Positions 1 to 9,432 of a DNA stretch of 32,519 nucleotides are shown here, piece by piece. How positions within the stretch are numbered: the first letter of the stretch is position 1; each line of letters begins with the position of its first letter. Source of the stretch: Oscillospiraceae bacterium (lineage in GTDB: Bacteria > Bacillota > Clostridia > Oscillospirales > CAG-272). The stretch spans positions 1-32,519 of the forward strand of contig SVUB01000008.1 in the NCBI GenBank assembly GCA_015063495.1, written 5' to 3'. Position numbers and translations under genes: made by a program. The notes beneath the pieces are model-generated. The model saw only the letters and a list, made by a program, of their open reading frames with translations, ran no database searches and had not been told where the DNA came from.

Positions 1-821
1 AGTGGGGTGCGAAGATCGTGCGAAACGTTTGCTATAAGCTCTTTTTTGAGTGCATCATTCTTTGAAAGCTCGTCCGAAGCGTAATTAAGCGCATCTGAAA
101 GCTCTCTTATTTCTTTGTAGCCGTTACCGTCAAAGACCTCATCATATTTTCCTTTGGCGAATCTTCCTACAGATCTGCTGAGTCTTATTATAGGAGCTCC
201 GACCACTCTCGACATAAAGAAGGATAATATAAGTGCGCCGATGAGAAGTATCAGGGATATCCATCTGAATTGCATCGTATAAGTTTTTATTGCAGCACTC
301 ACGGGTGCAAGGTCGGCGTTGAGAAAAAGAACGTAATTTTTACCATCATCATTTATAGTTTTGACGTACACAGTACTTGAGAGGGCATCAAGAGAATAAG
401 TTTTCATATATTCTCCGTCAGATGCGAGCGCCTTGTTATAAAGACCGCCAAAATTTCTTGCGTCTATATTATGAATAACGCAACCGCTTGATATGTGACT
501 GCTTACAAGCTCTTTTGCATGCCCCTTATCAATATCATATAGGATAGCGCATATTGAATAATCACCGGACAGAGTATATATGGTTTTCTTTAACTCATCG
601 CTTTTGATATTCGCTTCTATTACCGAAGCGGTCAGTTTCAGCTCATTTTTCTTCTCGTTTTCATAAAAGGGGGCGAGCAGCAACACTTGAAATATATATA
701 CAACGAGTAAAACAAAAACCGTAAAAAGCGCAAGAAAGGCAAACAGGTTCCACCTGATGCCCATTCCGCGATATTTTGTGGTTTCTCTTTTGCTATCTTC
801 TTTGCAAAAGCTTTCCTTCAT
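1..821 (-). CDS. Sensor histidine kinase, N-terminal part (runs off the left edge just after the H-box)
   Basis: My reverse-strand translation starts MKESFCKEDSKRETTKYRGMGIRWNLFAFLALFTVFVLLVVYIFQ..., has a second TM segment (WISLILLIGALILSFFMSRVVGAPI) followed by a HAMP-like region, and ends ...ELIANVSHDLRTP at the window edge (classic H-box). It lies directly downstream of a response regulator. Confidence 0.9.
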   Translation of the reverse strand, partial: MKESFCKEDSKRETTKYRGMGIRWNLFAFLALFTVFVLLVVYIFQVLLLAPFYENEKKNELKLTASVIEANIKSDELKKTIYTLSGDYSICAILYDIDKGHAKELVSSHISSGCVIHNIDARNFGGLYNKALASDGEYMKTYSLDALSSTVYVKTINDDGKNYVLFLNADLAPVSAAIKTYTMQFRWISLILLIGALILSFFMSRVVGAPIIRLSRSVGRFAKGKYDEVFDGNGYKEIRELSDALNYASDELSKNDALKKELIANVSHDLRTP

Positions 822-839
822 TTTTTAAAATCCTTTCGC

Positions 840-1529
840 TTATGCTTCAAAACGGTATCCTACACCTCTGAGAGTCACTATGTATTTGCTGTACTCTCCG
901 AGACTTTTTCGCAGAAGCTTTACATGCGTATCAAGTGTTCTTGCATCTCCGTAAAAATCGTAACCCCATACTTCATTCAGAAGCTTTTCGCGGGAGAGGG
1001 CAATATTTTTGTTGCGAAGCATGTAGAAGAAAAGGTCATATTCCTTTGGTGACATTTCAACTCTTTTTCCGTCAACGTATACGAGCCTTGCCGTTATATC
1101 CGCACGGAGCCCACCGCCGTCAAATTCGATAATTTCATTCTCGGGACGAAGTGAATCACCTGGAGCTGAGAGAACTCTTTTCATTATTGCCTCAATACGA
1201 AGCATAAGCTCCTTTGGTGAAAAGGGCTTAACTACGTAATCGTCGATACCCAGCTCAAATCCATTTATCTTATCGTATTCCTCGCCTCGTGCACTGAGCA
1301 TTATGATAGGCGTTTTTGATATCTTTCTTATTTCTCTGCAGGCAGAAAAACCGTCAAGCTCGGGCATCATAATATCCATTATGATGATATCGAATTTTTC
1401 ACGGCGGCAGAGAAGCACAGCTTCCATTCCGTCAGCGGCTTCGGTCACCGTGTGCCCCTCAAAAACGGCGTATTTTGTTATAAGCTCTCTAATGCGAGCC
1501 TCGTCGTCAACTACAAGAATGTTGTACAT
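840..1529 (-). CDS. OmpR/PhoB-family DNA-binding response regulator
   Basis: Receiver domain (ILVVDDEARIRELI, DIIIMDIMMPELDG, KPFSPKEL) plus winged-helix C-terminus (RTLDTHVKLLRKSLGEY...TLRGVGYRF). AAGGAG RBS upstream. Confidence 0.96.
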   Translation of the reverse strand: MYNILVVDDEARIRELITKYAVFEGHTVTEAADGMEAVLLCRREKFDIIIMDIMMPELDGFSACREIRKISKTPIIMLSARGEEYDKINGFELGIDDYVVKPFSPKELMLRIEAIMKRVLSAPGDSLRPENEIIEFDGGGLRADITARLVYVDGKRVEMSPKEYDLFFYMLRNKNIALSREKLLNEVWGYDFYGDARTLDTHVKLLRKSLGEYSKYIVTLRGVGYRFEA

Positions 1530-1550
1530 CGTTTCTCCTTATTGAAAAAT

Positions 1551-1604
1551 AGGGGGCGCAGGCGGTCAAGGACCTTGTGGGCTGACCGCAAGGTTCGCCC
1601 CCAC
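1551..1604. repeat. Palindromic intergenic element (nested inverted repeats)
   Basis: GGGGGCG (1552-1558) pairs with CGCCCCC (1596-1602). Inner GCGGTCA (1562-1568) pairs with TGACCGC (1583-1589). Alternative pairings are CAAGG-A-CCTTG (1567-1577) and ACCTTG/CAAGGT. GC-rich island between AT-rich flanks. Confidence 0.6.
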
Positions 1605-1615
1605 GATTTTGGATT

Positions 1616-3013
1616 TTATTCAAAAGATACGTTTTCGGAGTTTTCCGGGACAAGCTCTTTTAGCGTCAGCTTTACGTCGGTGAATCTTCCGCCGCGAACG
1701 ACCGTTACGTTAACGGTGTCGCCTACCTTACAGCCCGAAAGAGCTTCCTTTACACCGGCAGAGGTTGAGACCTCATGACCGTTTATAGACGCTATTTTGT
1801 CTCCGTTCTTTATTTCCTCGGTATACTTTGATTCAAGAACGTAAACACCGAGTGAGCTTACTCTGTAGGATGTGGCAGTAAAGAGGTCGTTTATATCGAG
1901 AAGCTCAAGACCGTGGTCAACTCTACCCCTTACGTAACCGTAGTCCATAAGCTGAAGAACAATATCGTAGGCTGTATCTATCGGGATAGCGAATCCGAGA
2001 CCTTCAATATCGCTTCCGCTTGATTTTGCGTTAACGACGCCAACAAGCTCGCCGTAAAGGTTAAACATTCCTCCGCCGGAGTTACCCGGGTTTACAGCGG
2101 CGTTTGTCTGAATGAGCGTCATATTCTCACCGTCGATATTTATTTCACGTGCGAGTGCACTGACTATGCCGTTTGTGACTGTTCCGCCAAGCTCACCGAG
2201 AGGATTGCCGATAACTATTACCTCTTCTGCAATTGAGAGCTTGGATGAGGCACCAAGGGTTGCTACCGTAAGCTTTTCGTCGGGGTTTATCTTGATAACC
2301 GCTATATCCGAGCTTGCATCTGTTCCGATAAGCTTTGCTTCATATTCATTTCCGTTCGTGAGACGTACGGTTATTTTGCTTGCACCGCTTATAACGTGGT
2401 TGTTGGTTATAACATAGCCTTCAGCTGCGATTATAACGCCACTTCCTGCGCCACTCTGAACGTATTGGTGAAAGCTGTTGCCCTTGACTACCTGCTCGGT
2501 GGTTATCTCAACTACGGAGTCCTTAACGAGTGCTGTAGCCTGAGCCTTTGTCATCAGCTCGCCGACCTTGCCGTACTCTACCTTGACAGAGCCGCCCTCG
2601 GTCTTATTTATTGTTGCAAGATGTGTTTCACTTGCCCTATCGGTATCGACAGATGCAGAATCAATGCTGTCCGACGTATCGGCGGGGCCTGTTGCAAGTT
2701 CTTCACGGACAGGTGTATCAACACCGCTCAATATTTGGTTCGTTTTCGCTATTGTGAAGCCTATCATAGAGAAGCATACGGCGACTACAATAAATCCACA
2801 CACGATGAGAGCTATAAATCCTGCGCGAGAGGACTTTCTCTGCGCCGCAGGGGCATTTGAGAAGCCGTTGCCTGAGGTATGATAGGAAGAATATGTGCCT
2901 TCATACTGTCTCGTATTATCCGGGGCGTATGTGCTTCTGTATGTCTGCTCTGAGCTATTCTTTATTTCATTGTCATTTGAATTATTCACATTGTTATCAA
3001 ATTCATTCATCAT
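1616..3013 (-). CDS. HtrA/DegP-type membrane-anchored trypsin-like serine protease with C-terminal PDZ domain
   Basis: One N-terminal TM segment; catalytic triad motifs ITNNHVI, SSDIAVIKI and NPGNSGGGMFN; C-terminal PDZ. The track start (3091) is probably too early: AGGAGG lies just upstream of ATG 3013 (MMNEFDNN...). Confidence 0.95.
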   Translation of the reverse strand: MMNEFDNNVNNSNDNEIKNSSEQTYRSTYAPDNTRQYEGTYSSYHTSGNGFSNAPAAQRKSSRAGFIALIVCGFIVVAVCFSMIGFTIAKTNQILSGVDTPVREELATGPADTSDSIDSASVDTDRASETHLATINKTEGGSVKVEYGKVGELMTKAQATALVKDSVVEITTEQVVKGNSFHQYVQSGAGSGVIIAAEGYVITNNHVISGASKITVRLTNGNEYEAKLIGTDASSDIAVIKINPDEKLTVATLGASSKLSIAEEVIVIGNPLGELGGTVTNGIVSALAREINIDGENMTLIQTNAAVNPGNSGGGMFNLYGELVGVVNAKSSGSDIEGLGFAIPIDTAYDIVLQLMDYGYVRGRVDHGLELLDINDLFTATSYRVSSLGVYVLESKYTEEIKNGDKIASINGHEVSTSAGVKEALSGCKVGDTVNVTVVRGGRFTDVKLTLKELVPENSENVSFE

Positions 3014-3109
3014 CAAATCCTCCTTGATGTTTTTTGCTTTTATAAGAGTATTATAAGCTACTATTGTGACAGTTTTTTGATGATGTTTCAAAAACGCACT
3101 GAATTTATA

Positions 3110-3589
3110 TTAAGCTTTTTTGTTTTTTGATATTATGTAGAGCACAAGACGTACTGCAAGGAATATTATGAGTGATGCGATAAAAGCTATAGCTGCTACT
3201 ATCGCTGTCATCATTCCGAGCAGATACGTATATATCGATTCAATGGCAGTTATACCGAGAGCATTCGTGCTCATGACCGTTGATACCATCATAAGCAGAG
3301 CCCCAACGGCAAAGGCTATGAAGCTATCGGCCATTAAGGTGATAAATACCGAGCAGAGAAGCCCAAACCGCTTTTTGAATACGAGAAATATAAAAACAGT
3401 AAAGAAGAGTGCAAGGAATATAAAAGAAATATTTCGCAAGGTAGAGAAGAGATATTCATAAGACGTGGGAGTCAGAGTCATTTCCGGAAAATTTTTTCTT
3501 AATGCCTCAAGCAGAATGCTTAGGATAACGAATATGAGTGCTCCAACCCCAAATACTCTTTTCAGTTTTTCTTCGTTTATCTTTTTCAT
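3110..3589 (-). CDS. Small hypothetical membrane protein (about 4 TM)
   Basis: 159-aa ORF with several hydrophobic segments; RBS AAGAGGTAAAA-ATG; packed directly against the flanking genes. No family recognised. Confidence 0.8.
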   Translation of the reverse strand: MKKINEEKLKRVFGVGALIFVILSILLEALRKNFPEMTLTPTSYEYLFSTLRNISFIFLALFFTVFIFLVFKKRFGLLCSVFITLMADSFIAFAVGALLMMVSTVMSTNALGITAIESIYTYLLGMMTAIVAAIAFIASLIIFLAVRLVLYIISKNKKA

Positions 3590-3591
3590 TT

Positions 3592-5496
3592 TTACCTCTT
3601 AAGAATAACGGCAGAATACGGCGGGAGAGGAGAGTCTTCTGTAAATACCGCATCTGAGAGAAGGTCAAACCCGCTGATGTCAGTTGCAAAAGGCCTGTCT
3701 CCGGCATTTATCGCAACTGTTATTTTGTTTTCACCGTCATATCTTTCGTATTCTATATAAGAGCCCTCGTATTTATTTACCCTAAAGAGTCCGGCACTGA
3801 AAACACCGTTTTCTTTTCTTATTTGTCCAAGCAGGCGGTAATGTGAGAGAAGTTCACCGTTTTCATGTCCCCAAGGGAATGGCATACGGCAGAACGGATC
3901 TCTGTAACCCTCAAGTCCGGCTTCATCTCCGTAAAATACCGACGGAATTCCGTATACAGTATACTGGACAACACTTCCGAGTTTTAAGAGCTTTACTGCA
4001 CGTTCTTTTGCCGTATCACTCATTTTTACCTTTGCAAGCTCGCAGTTAGGCAGATCATATTTATCCTCACCGCCGAGTACAGTCAGTATTCTTTCTGTGT
4101 CATGAGTGCCGAGGATGTTCATAAGAGAATCCGAAACGCACTTCGGGTAAGAAGCGTATATCTCAGTCAGAGCACGGGCAAGCAGTGCGGAGTCACCCGA
4201 GAGAAGATAATCAAGCGTAGCCGAGCGGAAGGGATAATTCATAACGCTGTCAAGCTGTGCTCCCCGCAGATATTTTCTGCGTTTGCCGTAGGCTATCTTA
4301 TCTGCCGCATTCTCCCAGACCTCGCCGATTATAACGGCATTATTATCCGAAAGATCCTTTGCGGTCAATCGAAGCTTGTCAAGGAAAGCATCGGAGAGCT
4401 CGTCTGCAACGTCAAGTCTTATGCCACCGATGCCCATTTTCGTATATTTACCTACTACCGAATCCTCACCCATGACGAAATAATCAAGACATTTCTCATA
4501 AGAGTGGTTAAGTCTCGGAAGGATAGGGATACCCCACCAGCTCTCGTATTCATCGGGGTGATTCTTAAAGTTATACCAATTATAATATTCAGATTCTCTT
4601 GACTCGTAAGCGCCGAGAGAATCGTATTTTCCGTATTTATTAAAGTATAGGCTATCGTCGCCCGTGTGGTTAAAAACTCCGTCAAGAATTATTTTTATAT
4701 CTTTTCGGGAGGCTTCCGTTATGAGTTCTTTGAGCGCTTTATCTCCGCCGAACATTTCGTCGACCGTCATATAGTCGCCCGTATCGTATTTGTGATTGGA
4801 ATATGCTTTGAATATAGGGCTGAGATATATAACGCTGACACCGAGAGAAACAAGATAATCAAGCTTTTCTCTTACGCCGATAAGATTACCGCCGAAAAAA
4901 ACGTTGTTTTTTACGAATGCACCGGGATACTCGCCATATTGCGGCACGCCGTTCTCCCAGTCGTGATTCATTTCGGCATCGGGACGGCATACAGGCTCAA
5001 ACGAACCCTTTGCAAAGCGGTCAACGAATATATGATACATAGTTCCGCCATGGAACCATGTGGGAGTGTTAAATCCGTCCTCGTAAACGAGCAAACGGAA
5101 TTTTGAACCCTCCTTTGAGGAGAGATCAAGGTGGAGATTATCCTCTGTCGAGGAAAAGAGGGAGCCGTTTTCGGTTGGGAAAATAAAATCATAATAGAAG
5201 AGACCGGATTTTTCTTCGTGACAAATGTCAGAGAGCTTTATTTCAATCTCGAAAATGTCACTTTCGTTTTCCGTTCCGTTATAGGATAGGGGAAATTCAA
5301 AATATCCGTGTCCGTCGGCGTCAATACGCAGGGTAGGATAGGTTATGCCGAACCTTCTCGGTATAGTAAGGGAAAAAATCAGTTGCGTGCCAAATGAGAA
5401 CGCTCCGAAAATCGAAGCGTCCTCACCGCATATAATTTTTTTGAAAATTATTCCATCGTTCTCTGCCATAGCACAGCCTGTGAATTTTTCAAACAT
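3592..5496 (-). CDS. Cytosolic GH13 alpha-glycosidase (neopullulanase / alpha-amylase-like)
   Basis: GH13 motifs all present: ILDGVFNHTG, GIRLDVADEL (nucleophile), VIIGEVWENA (acid/base), LMNILGTHDTERI. No signal peptide. AGGA RBS. Confidence 0.93.
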   Translation of the reverse strand: MFEKFTGCAMAENDGIIFKKIICGEDASIFGAFSFGTQLIFSLTIPRRFGITYPTLRIDADGHGYFEFPLSYNGTENESDIFEIEIKLSDICHEEKSGLFYYDFIFPTENGSLFSSTEDNLHLDLSSKEGSKFRLLVYEDGFNTPTWFHGGTMYHIFVDRFAKGSFEPVCRPDAEMNHDWENGVPQYGEYPGAFVKNNVFFGGNLIGVREKLDYLVSLGVSVIYLSPIFKAYSNHKYDTGDYMTVDEMFGGDKALKELITEASRKDIKIILDGVFNHTGDDSLYFNKYGKYDSLGAYESRESEYYNWYNFKNHPDEYESWWGIPILPRLNHSYEKCLDYFVMGEDSVVGKYTKMGIGGIRLDVADELSDAFLDKLRLTAKDLSDNNAVIIGEVWENAADKIAYGKRRKYLRGAQLDSVMNYPFRSATLDYLLSGDSALLARALTEIYASYPKCVSDSLMNILGTHDTERILTVLGGEDKYDLPNCELAKVKMSDTAKERAVKLLKLGSVVQYTVYGIPSVFYGDEAGLEGYRDPFCRMPFPWGHENGELLSHYRLLGQIRKENGVFSAGLFRVNKYEGSYIEYERYDGENKITVAINAGDRPFATDISGFDLLSDAVFTEDSPLPPYSAVILKR

Positions 5497-5510
5497 AGAA
5501 AATCCTTTTA

Positions 5511-7937
5511 TTACTTATCAAGTCTCTTAAGATTCCAGATCTTCTCTGCGTAGTCGTTTATAGCACGGTCTGCGGCAAAATAACCCGCAGAGGCAATATT
5601 CATAAGTGACATTCTGTTCCAACGGTCTCTGTCTCCGTAGATCTCGATAGCTTTTTCGTGAGTCATACGGTATGATTCAAAGTCTGCAAGGCACATATAC
5701 GGATCTGCGATACCGTGACCAGAGAGCAGATAAGAGCCAATGCCGGCAAAGGACTGACCTGCAAAGCCGATATTCAGGCGGTCTATTATTCTCTGGAGTC
5801 TGGGGTTGTTTGCATAATATTCAGCTGAACGATAGCCCTTAAGCCAAAGATCCTCGACCTCGTTCTTATTAAGACCGAAGATAAACATATTGTCATCACC
5901 TGCCGCCGCAAGCATCTCGACGTTTGCGCCGTCAAGAGTGCCGATGGTAAGAGCACCGTTTATCATAAGCTTCATACAGCCTGTTCCGCTCGCTTCCTTA
6001 CCTGCAAGCGATATCTGTTCGGATATCTCAGCGGCGGGAATGAGAGCTTCAGCCATGCTTACGTTATAATCCTCAAGGAATACTACCTGAAGCTTTTCAC
6101 GAAGTTTGGGATCGCTCTCAATATCTCTGCCAATGAAGCAGAGAAGCTTGATTATCTCCTTTGCCATTGCGTATCCGGGAGCAGCCTTTGCTCCGAATAT
6201 GAAGGTCTGAGGTCTTATATCAAGATTCGGGTTTTCTTTCAGCGCACAGTAAAGGTCGATAATGTTAAGAGCATTAAGAAGCTGTCTCTTGTATTCATGC
6301 AGACGCTTTATCTGAACGTCAAATACAGAATCAGGGTCGATGCACTTGCCCGTTTTCTTCATAAGAAGATTTGAGAAAGCGACCTTGTTCTGATGCTTTA
6401 TCTCACCAAGCTCGGAAAGTGCGTTTTTATCGTCCGCAAGCTTTTTAAGCTCGGAAAGCTGCATTGGGTCATGGCGGTAACCGTCACCTATATGGCTTTC
6501 GATAAATGATGCAAGTGCAGGATTAGCATAGCAAAGCCAGCGTCGATGCGCAATACCGTTAGTTACGTTTGTAAAGCGCTCGGGATACATACGGTAGAAG
6601 TCCTTGAATACGGAGTCTACAAGAATATCCGAATGGAGCTTTGAAACGCCGTTGATATGATGCGAACCGATTACAGAGAGGTTTGCCATACGAACCTGGG
6701 AATAAGCTATAATAGACATTCCGGATATGCGGTTCCAATTTCCGGGGAAGTGCTTCCAGGCCTCGGCACAGAAGCGCTCGTTTATCTCTCTTATTATTGT
6801 GTAGATTCTCGGAAGCTTGAGTCGGAAGAGGTCCTCGTTCCAGGTCTCGAGTGCTTCCGGCATTACCGTGTGGTTTGTATAGGATACAGTTCTCTTTACA
6901 AGGTCCCAAGCCTTATCCCAGTCGAAGTAATACTGGTCTATAAATATTCTCATAAGCTCGGGGATGCAGAGAGCGGGGTGAGTATCGTTTATATGAATAG
7001 CTACCTTTTCAGGCAAATTATCAAGTGTTCCGTAAACTGCCATATGGTCACGCACGATGCTCTGGCAGGAAGCGGAAACAAGGAAATACTGCTGACTGAG
7101 GCGCAGAAGCTTACCCTCGGTGTGGTTGTCGGAGGGGTAGAGCACCTTTGAGATTATTTCTGCATTTGTGCTTTCCTCGAGGGCCTTAGTATACTGTCCT
7201 TGCGTAAAGAGTCCCATATTGAAATTATGGATATCTCTTGCCTTCCAGAGTCTGAGTTGGCTTACAGCCTTGCTGTCAGCTCCCGATATCATCATATCAT
7301 ATGGAACAGCCTCGATCTCCTCGCAGTCCTCATAGAGCACCTCGCATCTGCCGTTTACCCACTGCTCCTTGACTCTTCCGCCAAATCGCACGTGAAAAGT
7401 TCTGTCTGTTCTCGGGACGAGCCATACCTCGCCGCCGGGAAGCCATACGTCGGGAAGCTCTATTTGCATACCGTCAACTATCATCTGCTTAAAAAGACCG
7501 TACTCATAGCAGATAGAAAATCCGGTTGCAGGGTAATCGAGGGACGAAAGTGAGTCCATAAAGCAGGCTGCAAGACGACCAAGACCGCCGTTTCCAAGAC
7601 CTGCATCAGGCTCACAGTCGTAAAGCTCATCAAGCTCGAATCCGAGGTCGCTAAGAGCCTTTGCATACTCGTCGGTCAGACCGAGATTGCAGAGATTCGT
7701 GCGCATAGATCTTCCGAGGAGGAACTCCATGCACATATAGTAAACTCGCTTTGCGCCCTTTTCGTTTACTTCGTTCTTAAAGCCCTTGCGTTTTTCGGTC
7801 AGTATGTCCTTGAGAGTCAGCGCTACGGATTTGTATACCTGATCCTTTGTAGCGTCTGCGGGAGAAGCGCCGAAATAACGTGAAAGCTTACTTTCAATAT
7901 TTTCTTTGATTTCGTTTGCCTTTGGGGTGAAGTTCAT
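5511..7937 (-). CDS. glgP: Glycogen phosphorylase
   Basis: 808 aa; YYMCMEFLLGRSMRTNL, NDTHPALCIPELMR, VFDVQIKRLHEYKRQLLN, and PLP-site region EASGTGCMKLMINGALTIGTLDGANVEM. Confidence 0.98.
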   Translation of the reverse strand: MNFTPKANEIKENIESKLSRYFGASPADATKDQVYKSVALTLKDILTEKRKGFKNEVNEKGAKRVYYMCMEFLLGRSMRTNLCNLGLTDEYAKALSDLGFELDELYDCEPDAGLGNGGLGRLAACFMDSLSSLDYPATGFSICYEYGLFKQMIVDGMQIELPDVWLPGGEVWLVPRTDRTFHVRFGGRVKEQWVNGRCEVLYEDCEEIEAVPYDMMISGADSKAVSQLRLWKARDIHNFNMGLFTQGQYTKALEESTNAEIISKVLYPSDNHTEGKLLRLSQQYFLVSASCQSIVRDHMAVYGTLDNLPEKVAIHINDTHPALCIPELMRIFIDQYYFDWDKAWDLVKRTVSYTNHTVMPEALETWNEDLFRLKLPRIYTIIREINERFCAEAWKHFPGNWNRISGMSIIAYSQVRMANLSVIGSHHINGVSKLHSDILVDSVFKDFYRMYPERFTNVTNGIAHRRWLCYANPALASFIESHIGDGYRHDPMQLSELKKLADDKNALSELGEIKHQNKVAFSNLLMKKTGKCIDPDSVFDVQIKRLHEYKRQLLNALNIIDLYCALKENPNLDIRPQTFIFGAKAAPGYAMAKEIIKLLCFIGRDIESDPKLREKLQVVFLEDYNVSMAEALIPAAEISEQISLAGKEASGTGCMKLMINGALTIGTLDGANVEMLAAAGDDNMFIFGLNKNEVEDLWLKGYRSAEYYANNPRLQRIIDRLNIGFAGQSFAGIGSYLLSGHGIADPYMCLADFESYRMTHEKAIEIYGDRDRWNRMSLMNIASAGYFAADRAINDYAEKIWNLKRLDK

Positions 7938-7970
7938 AGGTGGGGGTTATCCTTTCGTTATTGGTTTGCT

Positions 7971-9413
7971 TTAGAGAAGGGAGCTGTACATATCAAGATA
8001 TTTTTCAGCAGATACCTTCCATGAGAAATCCGTATTCATTATTTTCTTTATGAGAGCATCTCTCTTGTCTCTTTCGTGGTAAAGTGTAAGAGACGCGTAA
8101 ATTCTGTCAAGCAGCTCTCCGCTGTTATAGCCTGCAAATGTAAATCCGTTGCCCTTAACGGTTTCACCGTCGAGCCAATAGCCCTTTATTGAATCGTAAA
8201 GACCGCCCGTTTCTCTTGTTACGGGAATAGCGCCGTATCTTGAGGCTATCATCTGCGAGAGACCGCAGGGCTCGCTCTTTGAGGGCATAAGGAAGATGTC
8301 GCAGGCAGCGTAGATGCGCTTTGAGAGGTCTCTATCATACATTATCATCGCTCTTACGGAGTTCGGGAATGCATTTTCCAGCCCTCTGAAGAATGCTTCA
8401 TATTCTCCCTCACCCTTTCCGAGTATGATGAGCTGAACGTCTCCCTCGGAAACGACCTTGTAGATTATCTCTGATATTATATCGATACCCTTATGTGCCG
8501 CAAGACGGGAGATTATCGCTATCATCGGCACGTTTTCTCTTTCTGGCAGTGCAAGCTCACGCTGAATGGCGAGCTTATTCTGCACCTTGTTAAGAGGCTT
8601 ATCTGCAGAATAGTTTTCAGAGATAACGGGGTCTGTTTCGGGATCGTAGTAGGTATAGTCTATACCGTTCAGAATTCCTCTCAGTTTATATGAGTTTTCT
8701 CTGAGGATAGGGTCAAGACCGTGAGAATACTCGGGTGACTTTATTTCCTCCGCATATCTCGGGCTGACGGTTGAAACGATATCAGCGCAAACTATAGCGC
8801 CTTTCATAAGATTTATGCATCCGTCGTATTCAACTATTGAATGCTGCCAATCGGTAAGAGCAAAAACGTCTCCGAGAATAGCAAAATCGTATTTTCCCTG
8901 ATATTCAATGTTGTGAATTGTAAATATTGCACGCATAGAAGAGTATCTTGGGTCAGTCGAAAAGAGTGTTTTCAGATATATGACCGAAAGAGCGCTCTGC
9001 CAATCGTGAGCGTGGAGAATATCGGGGAAGAAACCGATGCAGGGAAGCATCGAGAGTGCCGCCATAGAGAAAAATGCAAATCTTTCTCCGTCGTCAAAGT
9101 TGCCGTAGAGGGTAGGGCGCTTAAAATAGAATTCATTGTCTATGAAGTAGTAGATAACGCCCTCACGCTCAAGACTCATAACTCGGCAGTATTGCTCACG
9201 CCAGGAAAGTCTTACCGTGAAAACGTATTCCTCCTTCATCATCTGTCTGAATTCGTCCTTTACCTGACCGTAAAGCGGCATTACCACTCTTACGTCGGTG
9301 CCCTCGGGATCTGCGCTCTTGATTGCGGCAGGGAGAGAGCCAAGAACGTCGCCAAGACCGCCCGTTGCGGCAAACGGCATAGCTTCAGAGCCAACAAAAA
9401 GTATTTTTTTCAT
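7971..9413 (-). CDS. glgA: Glycogen synthase (ADP-glucose, GT5)
   Basis: MKKILFVGSEAMPFAATGGLGDVLGSLP N-terminus (KxGGL-type site), DILHAHDWQSA, MPSKSEPCGLSQMIASRYG. GGAG RBS supports start 9413 rather than 9428. Confidence 0.98.
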   Translation of the reverse strand: MKKILFVGSEAMPFAATGGLGDVLGSLPAAIKSADPEGTDVRVVMPLYGQVKDEFRQMMKEEYVFTVRLSWREQYCRVMSLEREGVIYYFIDNEFYFKRPTLYGNFDDGERFAFFSMAALSMLPCIGFFPDILHAHDWQSALSVIYLKTLFSTDPRYSSMRAIFTIHNIEYQGKYDFAILGDVFALTDWQHSIVEYDGCINLMKGAIVCADIVSTVSPRYAEEIKSPEYSHGLDPILRENSYKLRGILNGIDYTYYDPETDPVISENYSADKPLNKVQNKLAIQRELALPERENVPMIAIISRLAAHKGIDIISEIIYKVVSEGDVQLIILGKGEGEYEAFFRGLENAFPNSVRAMIMYDRDLSKRIYAACDIFLMPSKSEPCGLSQMIASRYGAIPVTRETGGLYDSIKGYWLDGETVKGNGFTFAGYNSGELLDRIYASLTLYHERDKRDALIKKIMNTDFSWKVSAEKYLDMYSSLL

Positions 9414-9432
9414 ATTTATTATCTCCAAAAAA

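Noticed and set aside
2396-2860. 154-aa plus-strand ORF antisense to htrA, and similar antisense ORFs at 4102-4602, 6657-7151, 8841-9458, 28783-29379
   Set aside because: All lie opposite well-supported genes; composition typical of antisense reading of coding sequence.
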